64,000 nucleotides of DNA from Haliotis asinina (GCF_037392515.1 NC_090280.1:20708618-20772617), one strand, 5' to 3'. Shown: positions 12,829-24,289, numbered from the stretch's first letter. The notes: generated from the sequence alone by a model not told the origin. Translations and numbers: made by a program.

Positions 12829-15800
12829 CACCCTGAAAGCACATAGCGTGATATGCTTGCGGTGCTGCCTTGGTTTACCATGATCAAGGGATCTGTGTGT
12901 ACCCAGTTTCTCATTCTTAAATTCCCGAGGACAGTTTACACTCTCAAGCATGTTTAGAAGTTTTTAGCCATTAACGTTTACCTTGATGTGAAACCAAATA
13001 TCAGAGAGAATTTGTGTTCACAGTATCAATAAACAGTCAACAGACTGAACGAATTACCCATGAAGATCCAAGTTGGAATTGGTCCTATAAGCAATCCATG
13101 CTTGTCATAAGAGGGTACCAACAGGATTGAGTGATCAAGCTAGCTGACTTGGTTGACACATGTCATTGTAACCAGCTGCATAGAATAGTGCCCATGATGT
13201 TGATAACTGGATTGTCTGGTTCAGATTTGATTATTTACATACCGCTACTATATAGTTGAAATATTGCTGAAAGCTCACTTACTCATTTAACTTGGTGTGA
13301 GACCATCTGGCAGAAAGGATGTGTGTGAGAAATGAAGCAGTGCTCACAATATCAAACAATAGTTTACAGACCAAATGAAGTTAACAATGGCTGAACATAC
13401 CCCACCATACCTATATTAAACAAAACAAAAATAATAGTTTATTATGTCTTGAAAATACAAAACACAAGTAGACATGTTCAAGGAATGATAATATAATTAA
13501 CTTCATGTGTATGATGCTCAGTTTATGATCCATTTCTCTTCGGTAGCAAATATTAAAACTACAAATTTTTCTCTTGGCATCCTCTTCCTGTCTCTAACAC
13601 CACTTGTGTCTCTCTACACCTCTTGTTCCACCTCTCCTTCCACACCAGTCTCCCTCTGTGAATATTCTCTCTCTTCCTTAGAATAGGCCTTCAGCAACCC
13701 ATGCTTACCATAAAAGGCGACTGTACCTGTCGTAAAGGTGACTATAGGGATCAGGTGGTCAGACTCGCTGACTTGGCTGACACATGTCATCGGTTCCCAA
13801 TTGTGCAGATTGATGCTCATGTTGTTGATCACTGGATTGTCTGGTCGACTCAATTATTTACAGACCGCCGCCATATAGCTGGAATACTGCTGAGTGCGAC
13901 ATAAAACTAAACTCATTCATTCACTCACTCACTCACTCACTCTTCTTTAGCAACACATAATAAGAGGCATTTTATCCCCTATGGGTATCCTAGATGTTGT
14001 TGTACAAATCAACCTTTGAGTTATGGTTATAAGCCTTGTCTGTCTACGTTGCTGAGTAGAAGGTAACAGACTGTCTCTGTATAGCTAGAATATTGCTGAA
14101 ATGGTATTAAACAAAAAATGAACAAGTCTTTACTCTATACCATCTTGTTTCACGTCATTTATATGATGAAACTTCCAGCGTTTCAACAGCAGACAGAAGT
14201 AAAATTTTTATGAAGTTTCTTTTGTTTGTTTCCATTAAATATATATGATGGTGATATGTTTATAGTCAAGTATTACGTTTTGGAAATGTAGAGAATTCTT
14301 TGGGAAATGTTCTTTCCTTGTTTCTAGCTTGTTTTTGGAAAGACTGTGTAATAAACATAGGATCTTAATCCCTTGTGTTGGTGGAGTTGATATAAATTTA
14401 AAAGAACAGCATGGTGTTATTTTTTTAATCTGAAAATATCTTATCCAAGGGACACGTCATGTCAGATCTGTTTTTAGTGCCTCAAAGACAGCAGGATTTT
14501 GCTATAGCTGATGAAATAACAAGTTGATCTCACAAAGTTGACATTCATGATCACAATACACAAGAAAATATCAAACTTTTCGGGTTACTTTAAGAGATAG
14601 ATATGTATTTGACAAAGAACACAACAATCCTGTAATGTAGTCTTCATGTTGATTTGGAGGAGGTGGAGGGGTAGTCTAGTGGTTAAAGTGTCTGTTGAAA
14701 GTGGTTAAAGACTATTTCTCACATGGGCATAACTGGTGAAACCCATTTCTGGTGTCCCCAGCAGTGATGTGAATAGTGGAATAGTTGGAATAGTGCTGAA
14801 AGCAACATAGAACCAAACTCAGTCACTCATGATGATTTTACATAATTCAGCAGCAGGTTGAGGAGAAGGACCAAGAGCCTGAAACAGTAGTCCAAGAGGC
14901 TGAGGCTGAGGCTGAGGCTGAGGCTGAGGCTGAGGCTGAGAGTAAAACCTTAGAGGAGGAGGAAGTTGTGGATATTGATTTAGACGACCCTGAAGTCAGC
15001 AAAGCCGCTGTCAAGATTCAGGCAGGGTTCCGTGGTCACATGTCTCGCAAAGCAAACCAAATCCAAAAGGTTTGAACATGGACTAGCCCCAAATTTGAAA
15101 TTTCGCTTAATACTCACTCATGTAGATGTTCCTACCTGCGTAGTGTACACTGACGTATGAGAGCACTCATGTAGTGTAGTTCTAACAATCCCAGCATATA
15201 GGATATTGCTACTAACATTGAGCTATGCTGAGTAAATTGTCAGATTTTCATCCTTAATACTCCCAGGGTACCTGTATATACAAAACAACCTTAGCACTTC
15301 AACTGTTGTAAATATTTGTTACAGTCCCCTTAGTTCTACGACTGTTCTAGGGATATGTTATGGCATGAGAGTTACGATCACCTTAGTTCTACGACTGTTG
15401 TAGGCATATGTGAAGGTATGGGGGTTACGATCACCTTAGGCCTGCGACTGTTGTAGGCATATGTGAAGGTATGGGGGTTACGATCACCTTAGTTCTACGA
15501 CTGTTGTAGGCATATGTTAAGGTATGGGGGTTACAAGCACCTTAGGCCTGCGACTGTTGTAGGCATATGTTAAGGTATGGGGGTTACAAGCACCTTAGGC
15601 CTGCGACTGTTGTAGGCATATGTTAAGGTATGGGGGTTACAAGCACCTTAGGCCTGCGACTGTTGTAGGCATATGTTAAGGTATGGGGGTTACAAGCACC
15701 TTAGGCCTGCGACTGTTGTAGGCATATGTTAAAGTATGGAGGTTACGATCACCTTAGGCCTGCGACTGTTCTAGGGATATGTTAAGGTATGGAGGTTACA

Positions 15801-18800
15801 ATCACCTTAGGCCTGCGACTGCTGTAGGCATATGTGAAGGTATGGGGGTTACAAGCACCTTAGGCCTGCAACTGTTGTAGGCATATGTTAAGGTATGGGG
15901 GTTACAAGCACCTTAGGCCTGCAACTGTTGTAGGCATATGTTAAGGTATAGGGGTTACAAGCACCTTAGGCCTGCGACTGTTGTAGGCATATGTTAAGGT
16001 ATGGGGGTTACAAGCACCTTAGGCCTGCGACTGTTGTAGGCATATGTTAAGGTATGGGGGTTACAAGCACCTTAGGCCTGCGACTGTTGTAGGCATATGT
16101 TAAGGTATGGAGGTTACAAGCGCCTTAGGCCTGCGACTGTTGTAGGCATATGTTAAAGTATGGAGGTTACGATCACCTTAGGCCTGCGACTGTTCTAGGA
16201 TATGTTAAGGTATGGAGGTTACGATCACCTTAGGCCTGCAACTGCTGTAGGCATATGTTAAGGTATGGGGGTTACAAGCACCTTAGGCCTGCGACTGTTG
16301 TAGGCATATGTTAAGGTATGGAGGTTACAAGCGCCTTAGGCCTGCGACTGTTCTAAGTGTGGGCATACGATCACCTAGTGCTGCAACTGCTTCATGTTAA
16401 AGTCTCAGAGTTTTGATCACCTTAGTGCTACAACCATCACAGGTTTGATTCAAGGTATGGTGTAGTAGTACTGCCATCACAATGAGCTCACTATAACTGC
16501 AGTTGACACTGTAGTCCAGTTTTGCTTCATTAATCATTTCAGATTGTTTTCTGAAAACAAAATACATGACTATGTTCACACATACACTTGAGCAGAATTC
16601 ATCCAACAAAGATACAAACACAAAGACATGATTAGAACAAAGTTGTTTTAGCTCCAGTTAGATCATTTAGTTGCATAACTCTAGAAGACCATAGAAGAGA
16701 ACAGGTGTCACAAGTGCACCTTCACTCTGCAAATTATACTAGCCTAGCAATTAAAAATGAAAATAATTTAGTTACATAGTAAACAGATAACAAAAAAACT
16801 AGAAAAGGACAGGTGCTAGAAGTTCACTGTGACTCACAGCAATAATACTAGTGCTTAAGAATGAAAGAGCACTTGTTAGTGTGTTTTGTCTCACTGAGAT
16901 AACCTATGTGGTGTTTCACAGTTCTATTGTTCTGATGACGCCATCAAAGAGTTCATGATCAATTTGTCTTGTCATCATGACAAAGCCATGTGTGACATTA
17001 CATTTGTCTTATTTTGATTCCTTATCAGTTGAAGTAGCAACATTTTATATTCAACTTAATATTATTTGCGTATATTACTTGTTGTATTTTGCCATAAGAT
17101 TTTGATTGAAATATGTCAGTAGAATTTCTAATTTCAGCTTTGTCATTCCCTTGTATAACACTAATCATGTTCCTTTCGCAATCAGATGCTTTGTCACTCA
17201 CATGAGCAATCTAGGGCATGTACCAAGAGCTTTCATTGAGCAAGTATTAGATCCTCATAATGAACCCTTGTTGTGATTGTTGTTAGGCCAAGAGAATGCA
17301 TTATCAAAGTTCAATTCAGCATCTGTTTCAACTGACCCATATCAAAAGTCTAAATTATCATGTTGCAATTATTTGTAATTGATGTTATTATCACTGGAAA
17401 TGTGTTGAGAGCTTCTTTCTTGTCAAAGCAGTATGAACACATTTGGCAGGTGCTTTATTCAAGAAAATTAAGCACATATTGTTCACAACTTGAGCAACTA
17501 ATCACTTTTATCACTGAATGACAATGGGACAAAACTATATATCATCCCAGCCTGGCTTCCATAGGAGATATTATATAACAGTGCTTTGAAGAGCATTGTG
17601 ATGTCGTTGGTTACTGTGACTACGCAGTCAAGTGTTATCACTGTTCTCTCTGCTATCAAGGCTGAATAGCTGTACTGTTTACACTCAGTATGCTGGTTAT
17701 TACTGCTTCTAAATGAACATGTCCGGAAGAATGATTTGGGATGAAAAGTAGATCAGGCAATATGTTCATTGTCAGTTCATGCTGCAGTTCCATTCTCATT
17801 TATGCAAAGGCAGGTTGGTTGATTTATTACTGAATGCCGCACTCAGCAATATTCCAGCAATGTGGCAGTGGTCTGTAAATAAACCAATAATCCAGTGATC
17901 GACATCATGAGCATTGATCTGCACAACTGGGATATGATCGCATGTGTCAGCAAGCCTGACCAGCTTTCACTAACCATGAGACCTGTGAATATCCAGGTTA
18001 GACTGAGTTGTAACCAACGCATACTTAACTTGAGACCACTAATGGGATCAGGTGATCAGACACACTGACTTGATTGACGCATGTCATATCCCAAGTGGAT
18101 TGATGCTCATGATATCCTTCACTGGGTTGTCTGGTCCAGACTCATTTATTTACTGACCACTGCAGGAATATTGCAGGGTATAGTGTTAATCGACAAACAA
18201 ACATGTCAAAACAACAATGCATACATGTGGGAAGGTGAATGAAAACAATGAAAAGAACGATGAACAATGTGTTTGATAGGAAGAACGACAAAATGCTTCT
18301 CTTGGCTTCATTTTGCATGATGTTCACCACATCATTATAGAAAATACAACCAATGTTTCAGTATATTGCATGTATTTTCACTTTATAATTGTACGTTCTG
18401 GATATGCAAGTGAAGCAGATCTTATGATATTATCTGTTCAACTAATTATATTGTGATGTATATACCCTTATGACTTTCATTTATTCAAATAACGTGTAAA
18501 AGCCTCCACAAAATGATAAAATATAGTTCAGTTTACATCTTATGGCTTTTTATCTTAATAGTGATAAAAATGTTTCTGTCTATAAAGAAGTCAACGTCTT
18601 TTATCATTACAGAAGATATTATTATAAATTCTGTGTGAATAACTTTGCATTTTCAGAAGATATAGGACATGCTTTTTAACGATGTGTGTTTAATCTAACC
18701 ATAGTAACCTACTCACATGTGTGATGTGTGTGTGACGTGGCACCCTCTGCTTACAGACAGAGGAAATCCCCGTTCCACCTCCAGAAGAGGAGAAACAGGA

Positions 18801-20487
18801 AGATGAACTAGATATAGATCTCAATGACCCAGAGGTTGAGAAAGCAGCGACCAAAATCCAGGCCTCATTCAAAGGCCATAAGGCTCGTAAGGAGGTGCGG
18901 GCCCTGAAGGTAGGTGACTGTGGTGAGCTGCTTTGGCTGTTCGTTTCAGTGTCACTAACTCACTAATGATCACTTGACTTCATATGGGTCTGTAGTTATC
19001 AGTCAGACATTTGTAATACCCAACAAGTGGAATGTGTGAAGCAGCAGGGAAAGCAGAGGGTCAGTAAGGATCTAATTTTAGTTGTCAACAACAGATGATC
19101 CATATGTGAGAGTCCCAATTTTGCCCAAGCTATGATCCTTTCAGAGTCAGCACCATCCTTGCAGGTTTCAGGAAAGTGGTGAATATCACCACTGAGGATT
19201 TTACTCCCCTACTAATCCATGCCATGACTCACACTCTTACTGTGTATGCTTGTATTCCAGGGTGAGGAAGAGGCTTCACCAGCAGCTGCTGAGGCCAAAC
19301 CAGAGGAAGAGGAGATCGATATAGATCTGGAGGATCCCCAGACCGAGAAAGCTGCTGTTATGATTCAGGCACAGTTCCGGGGATTCAAAACCCGCAAGGA
19401 CATGACCAATAATAAATCAGGTAGGCAAGCCCTCCTGTTGTCAGATGAAGTACACACAATGAGGTGTTCAGTATGTCAGCAGGATGGAGGTGCAGCCTAG
19501 TGGCTACAGCATCCGCTTGTGGTAACAACTTAACACACACTCTCTGATACCTGTGACAGTACTGAAATAGAGGGGAGGTGGGGTGGACAAGTGGTTAAAG
19601 CATTCACTTTTCATGCTGACATCACTTTGCCACTGTATGGGACTATTCAAATCCCTGCTGGGAACTGTTTGAAAACTTAGTCGCCTGCACCCTTATCCTG
19701 CAGTGAAAGGCAACACATGCAATGGTCAGTTGTGATAGTGTCTTTGGTTGTAATATAAATCACTGGGCTGTCAGTTCAAGAGTTGTTTCTGAGCCAACAT
19801 CATATTGCTTGAATATTGCTCAATGAAACAAGTAAACTACCCATGAAGATCCGGGTTAGAATTGATCTTCAGTAACCGATGCTTGTCGTATGAGACAATT
19901 AACGGGATTGGACATTCAGCCTTATTGACTTGGTTGACACATGTCATTGTATTCCGGTTTCATAGATCGATATTTATGCTGTTGATCACTGAATTGTCTT
20001 GTCCAGACATGATTATTTACAGACCTCTGTCATATAGCTGGAATATTGCTGAGTGTATTGACAAACAAACAAGAACACGATAACAACCTTGTTGGTAGTC
20101 TAACATTGTGTTAACATCAAAAGTTTTCATCTAATGTCAGAAACCACCACAGAGGCTGCCCCAGAAGAAAGCAAGCAAGAGGAGGAGGAGGAGATTGATA
20201 TCGATCTCACTGATCCTGAGGTCGAGAAGGCAGCTGTGAAGATTCAGTCCGGCTTCAAAGGATTCAAGGCTCGCAAGGAGATGAAGGCCTCAGGAGGAAC
20301 TTCTCCCACCAAATCTGAGAATGAAGAACCAAAGCAGGAGGCAAAGACAGAAGAGGAAGAGGAGGTAGACATTGATCTGGATGATCCTGAAGTGGAAAAG
20401 GCAGCTCTGAAGATTCAGGCTGGATTCAAGGGATTCAAAGCCAGGAAGGATATGAGTGAAAGCAAGAAGGAAGATGACCAGCAATAA
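7337..20487 (+). CDS. Multi-IQ calmodulin-binding protein, igloo/PEP-19-like (whole gene, 8 coding exons)
   Basis: Joining 7337-7351, 8134-8283, 10155-10310, 11887-12042, 14857-15069, 18757-18909, 19261-19420 and 20141-20487 gives one open frame of about 450 residues (MADFE...KKEDDQQ). It holds eight copies of a module of about 50 residues: an acidic stretch, a core like [20 protein letters not shown], then the IQ motif IQxxF[RK]GxxxRK. IQ motifs bind calmodulin, usually the calcium-free form. The acidic-DIDL-plus-IQ layout is that of PEP-19, neurogranin/neuromodulin and Drosophila igloo, which buffer calmodulin in neurons. All donors and acceptors are GT/AG; the first six joins are phase 0 and the last is phase 1, and all are consistent. 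No enzymatic domain, signal peptide or membrane segment is seen. The family call rests on motif recognition; a neuronal role is inferred. Confidence 0.85.
7427..7575. repeat. 61-bp tandem repeat, 2.3 copies
   Basis: CTGATTGTGGATTTGATGAA recurs at 7430, 7491 and 7552 with the following bases nearly identical. It lies in the first intron. Confidence 0.9.
8134..8283 (+). CDS. IQ gene exon 2, IQ repeat 1
   Basis: 150 bp, phase 0 at both ends. Acceptor AACTAACAG ends at 8133; donor GTTTGT at 8284. It encodes an acidic linker, [16 protein letters not shown] and [14 protein letters not shown], a textbook IQ motif. Confidence 0.88.
8428..8520. repeat. 32-bp tandem repeat, 3 copies
   Basis: AACGATGTCAGGATTGTTTT with its flank repeats at about 8429, 8461 and 8493, with one C/A change in the third copy. 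Confidence 0.9.
8936..9102 (+). mobile_element. SINE, family A (intronic)
   Basis: Head GGGGCAGCCTTGTGGTGAAA, weakened B box, shortened body, intact GGAATATTGCTAAAAGCAGC tail plus CTCACTCACTCACT. Sense to the host gene. Confidence 0.85.
10155..10310 (+). CDS. IQ gene exon 3, IQ repeat 2
   Basis: 156 bp, phase 0 at both ends. Acceptor TTCAAAACAG, donor GTTTGA. It encodes [20 protein letters not shown] and [14 protein letters not shown]. If the intron is retained, translation stops after one extra codon (GTT TGA). Confidence 0.88.
10311..11886 (+). other. IQ gene intron 3
   Basis: AT-rich. Several segments near 10520, 10790, 10930 and 11060 share a decayed TAGTTTAGTTTTTAGTT-like motif, perhaps an old tandem duplication. 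No extra IQ exon seen. Confidence 0.5.
11887..12042 (+). CDS. IQ gene exon 4, IQ repeat 3
   Basis: 156 bp, phase 0 at both ends. Acceptor CATCTAG, donor GTTTGA. It encodes [20 protein letters not shown] and [14 protein letters not shown]. The length and the donor match exon 3, which supports exon duplication. Confidence 0.88.
12795..12829. repeat. (GAT)n microsatellite
   Basis: About eleven uninterrupted GAT units in the intron after exon 4. On the other strand it reads as a poly-His ORF, which is not a gene. Confidence 0.95.
13056..13289 (+). mobile_element. SINE, family B (intronic)
   Basis: Nearly full length from ACCCATGAAGATCC to a decayed tail. Confidence 0.85.
13682..13942 (+). mobile_element. 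SINE, family B (intronic)
   Basis: Well preserved, ending in a run of CACT units. A short internal duplication of a CGACTGTACC/GGTGACTATA segment lies near 13720-13745. Confidence 0.88.
14659..14829 (+). mobile_element. SINE, family A (intronic)
   Basis: Head GGGGTAGTCTAGTGGTTAAA, B box lost, body ATTTCTGGTGTCCCC, decayed tail. It ends about 25 bp before the exon 5 acceptor. Confidence 0.8.
14857..15069 (+). CDS. IQ gene exon 5, IQ repeat 4 with Glu-Ala expansion
   Basis: 213 bp, phase 0 at both ends, donor GTTTGA. The acceptor is an ambiguous CAGCAG: splicing after the first CAG (start 14851) would add two Gln codons. The exon is about 57 bp longer than its sisters because of a GAGGCT hexamer run at about 14898-14940 that encodes (EA)n. 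It then encodes [20 protein letters not shown] and [14 protein letters not shown]. Confidence 0.87.
15320..16370. repeat. 53-bp minisatellite, about 20 copies
   Basis: The unit starts GGCCTGCGACTGTTGTAGGC and continues ATATGTTAAGGTATGGGGGT-TACAAGCACCTTA; starts at 15541 and 15594 give the 53-bp period. Copies vary at a few sites (GATCACC/AAGCACC, TTGTAGGC/TTCTAGGG) in a higher-order pattern. It sits in the intron between exons 5 and 6. Confidence 0.96.
16371..17826 (+). other. IQ gene intron 5, remainder
   Basis: No exon-like DIDL/IQ module or other structure recognised. Confidence 0.45.
17831..17985 (-). mobile_element. SINE, family B (intronic)
   Basis: Reverse copy, tail-first: CCGCACTCAGCAATATTCCA then GTGGTCTGTAAATAA and AACTGGGATATGATCGCATG. 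It faces the next copy, about 30 bp away. Confidence 0.8.
18013..18180 (+). mobile_element. SINE, family B (intronic)
   Basis: Forward copy, 5'-truncated and missing part of the 3' region (CACTGCAGGAATATTGC). With its left neighbour it forms a tail-out inverted pair. Confidence 0.78.
18757..18909 (+). CDS. IQ gene exon 6, IQ repeat 5
   Basis: 153 bp, phase 0 at both ends. Acceptor CTGCTTACAG, donor GTAGGT. It encodes a Pro/Glu linker, [18 protein letters not shown] and [14 protein letters not shown]. Confidence 0.9.
19261..19420 (+). CDS. IQ gene exon 7, IQ repeat 6
   Basis: 160 bp; acceptor TGTATTCCAG, donor GTAGGC at 19421. Phase 0 start, phase 1 end. It encodes [19 protein letters not shown] and [14 protein letters not shown]. 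The last base G joins the AA of exon 8 to make a Glu codon. Confidence 0.9.
19571..19670 (+). mobile_element. SINE family A, degenerate head
   Basis: GGTGGGGTGGACAAGTGGTTAAAGCATTC resembles the tRNA-like head; the rest is decayed. A second head fragment (GCAGCCTAGTGGCTACAGCA) lies at 19489-19521. Confidence 0.6.
19690..19836 (+). repeat. Dispersed repeat linked to SINE family B
   Basis: GCAATGGTCAGTTGTGATAG-TGTCTTTGGTTGTAAT and the segment down to GAATATTGCT recur at about 48150-48283. In both places the segment abuts the 5' end of a family B SINE, so it may be part of a longer composite element. Confidence 0.6.
19837..20060 (+). mobile_element. SINE, family B (intronic)
   Basis: Well preserved from CCATGAAGATCCGGGTTAGA through ATAGCTGGAATATTGCTGAG. 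It lies 80 bp before exon 8. Confidence 0.85.
20141..20487 (+). CDS. IQ gene exon 8 (terminal), IQ repeats 7 and 8
   Basis: Acceptor CTAATGTCAG ends at 20140; stop TAA at 20485-20487. It encodes two modules without an intron between them: [19 protein letters not shown] with [14 protein letters not shown], and [19 protein letters not shown] with [14 protein letters not shown], ending KKEDDQQ. An ATG at 20134 lies just upstream, partly in the intron, and is not the start. The two modules are the most alike in the gene, so this is probably the youngest duplication. Confidence 0.93.
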
Positions 20488-23025
20488 AGTTTTGACATCA
20501 AGTTTCCTATGATAAGAACATGTAGATGGACTTTAGCATTATGTGTCAATTTGTGCCAACAATGTATGTCATGAGGATTCACCATTCTGGGCATGACTGA
20601 GTTGAGTTTACCCTACAGGTTGATCTGGCTATTTGTATGGATCTTTCACTGGTCAAATGGAGGGTTGTTGAAAAGTGGGATACTGGAATGTTTGGGATTT
20701 ATTTTTACTTTAAGAGTCATAAACATGGAGGCTGATGGTAAGCAATAATTAAGTTTATATTTTTGGATGTCATTCTGTGGAAAACAATTCAAAAAAGAAT
20801 TTGAATGATTGATTTCAGGCAGTGGGATTGAGTTTTATTGAAGCATAAAAGTTAATTGATCATGTATTGGGTGAAGTATTTCTGAAGAAATTATTCATAA
20901 TAGAAGTAACAGAAGGTGAATTTTAGTTGTGTTTGATATATGTTAGGTGTTAATAGTTTTGTTTTTGTTCATAATTCAGTTAGATTTACTTGCTGTTTCT
21001 GACTGTAGTTTTCATGACTGTTGTCAGCCCAATTCAATAATACTACCAAATAGTGTTGCAACTGTGATACAGTGTTGAAAGTTCATCATGTTCTCATTTC
21101 CACAGTCACTGTAACATGATATACAGTATATCAGTGGGGAGATGCACAACATATCATGTATGAATATATCACTGTGATATATGAACGGCATATCTCAACA
21201 TCTGTATCTAGATATACAATATGTGTATCATGGTGTTTCATAGCCATTACATTATACAGTGAGATATACAATATGTTAAGGTGTGATATACGAATATATG
21301 TCATTGGATCATATAAACATGTTTTAGGGGAAAGACACATCAAATTGCTTTGGGTGATATAATATCTTTCATCGGATGAGGTCGTTTCTGTATATCAGTG
21401 TGAAGTGAGATATTTGGTATATTGTGAAATAAATACCTCCCTGGCTTCCAGTTTATATCCATAGATTTTCTTTCAGATTTTGAACGGCATGTTAGTCTAC
21501 CACTGCACAAAATAGTCTCCACTAAGCTGAAACATGGGATGGGTCTGTTAACACCTCTTGAAATGTCAGATTTGGCTGATATGAAAGAGATGGGGAAAAT
21601 ACTTTTACAGAATATTTAAGTTTATACCAATGGAAATGTGATTTCACAAAATGGATTAGCACCATAAAGCATTTGGAAAGGTACATGGCATTTTTCCTTA
21701 CTTTAAATTCTTCACTGAAGTTCCATCTTTGTGGATGGAAGTACTTTAGGGAGTAGATCTACCTCTGTATACAACTTGAATCATTTATACATGTGTCTTG
21801 GACTTAACGGCTATAATTAAACAGGTACATGTATTTTATCTTTGTATAATGAAAGCAGGATTAATCCAGAAATTAAACATTGTCTGTTTTCAACATCCAA
21901 GTCCCAGAACTCTTCTACATGTTGTAGATATTGCAACTTGGGAGTTTGTGATTAGCTGGCACAGTACTCAGTGTTTGGAAATATACTGAGGGAAACAATT
22001 GAGTTAACACCACTTCAGTGTTCCTTTATTTATTCTCAGATTTCCTCCTTAGCACTATTGAAAACTTGTGATGAAAACTGGAAAATATTAAAGGAACACT
22101 TGTATTTTCCTGTGTTATTTGATTTGTTTTTCCTCAGTGTATGTGCTGTTTTCTTGGAACGTCCAGCACATTGTAGTCAGGAAGAGTGTAGCTGGCGTAT
22201 TCTCTAGAGAGATGGTATTTTGATGCTACACACAATCAAGTGCACTTTCAGATTTACATAACTATATAACTTGTTGAAGTTGTTGTTGAATTCCTTTTTA
22301 AATTGTTATAGTGAATAATAAATGCATCTTCAACCAAAGTCATGGTTTCATCAAAGTTCTTTAGCAGTTGTGTCATTCTTGGGACCACTTCAGATTATTC
22401 CAACACACAAGTGAAATTCACATTTTCGTCTTTGATGAAACTATGAGTTTATGCATGGTTCTCAATTTTTCAGCCATTATCACAAACTGTATATGCACGT
22501 TAATATTTCTCTGAGAGAAATCTGAGTGTAACGTATATCACTGAACTATGCACATTGTGTAAATTCCAAATCCTAAGCAATTCTAGCTCTTCTTTTATAG
22601 GTTGTTATTTATGAATATTTACTAGAAATTCCATGTATTTTCAGATATCATATCATTTTAGCCATGTTGACATAACTTTGTACTCACAACTTTATATACG
22701 TGTTTAATTTCATTTGTAGTTGTGTAGTTTTTGTAGCAAGTATATCTTGGCTCTGTTCCATGAATCGATCCTACTGCTAGGACTATCGCAGGCCAGTGTT
22801 AAAGTATGGGACTTACAATTACCTTACGTATAGGAGTTACGATCACTTTACGTGTATGAGATGCGATCACCTTAGCATGAAGATCACCTCGTGGAATGGG
22901 TGGGCTCAATATCCCTTTTTCCTAAGTTTCAGTAATTATGGATTTTACCATTTTTTGCAATGATTGTAATCTTTAAAATTGTGCATATTAGTATGAATGA
23001 TCAATAAAATGTTCAAAATACTCAA
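20488..23025 (+). other. Likely 3'UTR of the IQ gene
   Basis: AT-rich, no exons. Candidate poly(A) signals are AATAAA at 22317-22322 and at 23003-23008. Segments with ATATAC/GATATA runs lie at 21110-21320. The UTR end is inferred, not shown. Confidence 0.5.
22795..22875. repeat. Decayed copies of the 53-bp unit
   Basis: GTGTTAAAGTATGGGACTTA-CAATTACCTTA, then TACGATCACTTTA and GCGATCACCTTAG, match the TTAAAGTATGGAGGTTACGA-TCACCTTA core of the minisatellite at 15.3-16.4 kb. Confidence 0.6.
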
Positions 23026-24289
23026 ATTTCAACCTGTTAGATGAATAATCTTTTTATCTCTGCGTCTTATCTCCTCTACCATTATCAGTCTATGGTATGA
23101 TTTTGTTGTCTGTATATCTGTCTCTGTTGAGTGTATATTTCTGTATATCAATATTATTTATCTATTATTTAATCATGTTTGTGTTCTTGTTGACATATTT
23201 TTCAGTGAATCACATTCGGAAGATAATTTCAGGATATCTGCAGCTTAGCATGCACTGTCAAACTTTTATGTATTTTTCGAAATGAACATTTACAAAATAA
23301 TCAAAATATTCTCTGTTTAATACATTCAGGCCCACATAATTCTCCTCTGTCTTTCCTTTGAGAGCTGTTTTAATTAGTATTATTCAGTTTATGAACTGTC
23401 TTTGAATTGATGATCTAAGGACAAATTGTTTTTGTACGGTATTCATAAAGTTTTTAGATGTAACCCTCAGGCAAAATACTATATACTCACAGGACCTGGA
23501 TTCATTTCTTAGAGTGGTTGTATTTCAGAGTCAAGGGAACATTTGTTAAACTGGGCCAATGGTCCTTGAAAAAAAACTGACTTGCAACCACATAATTTAA
23601 GACTGATGAAAACGTTATTCAGTGCTGCTACATTCCAATTCAGTAAATTTTGTGGAATGTTTTATTTCCTCAGAAACAGGGAGCTCTTTGAGAATGCCAT
23701 AGCCTTGTAGCTATAGCAACCAGATCCTGCCAATGTAAGCTGTGTATATGTATGATGGCGTAGGTTGTCATGTTTGTATACTGCACCTTCTGCACAAACT
23801 GTCCTGGTAGACGGGGTACAAACTCGAATGTCAGTTTAAGCAGGAAGTAGTTGAAAATGGAACTTTGTGAACTCACTGGTTTGATGAAATTGACGTGTGT
23901 CTGTTCTTACCTTGCAGGTTATCCTTAAAAATCAAATAAGTATTAAAAGTTTAAATGAATTCAAATCCATAAAACTTATTTTGTAATACTGCTAAGTGAA
24001 ACTAGTATTTTGCAATTGTCTCAATAAAAGGAAGTCTTCACTACAGCGTGGAAATAGCAGCAAAGAAATAAAAACATGCAGAGTACATTGGACATGTGAT
24101 ATAGTAAATATGACAAAGTGCAAAGACATTCATTATGTACAGTTATTTCTGGAACACATGGTGAGTTTGTAACCACAATAGACGCTGTTGTCTCTCTCTT
24201 CAACACAGTTGTATAGCTGGAGGCTCACTTGATCAGGTATATTTGCTTGTAATGAAAATATATCCCAACGAAAAGGCTTTGTTTTTATT
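23026..24289. other. Noncoding stretch
   Basis: AT-rich. A hydrophobic 62-codon ORF at 23097-23285 has no supporting context. No gene supported. Confidence 0.35.
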
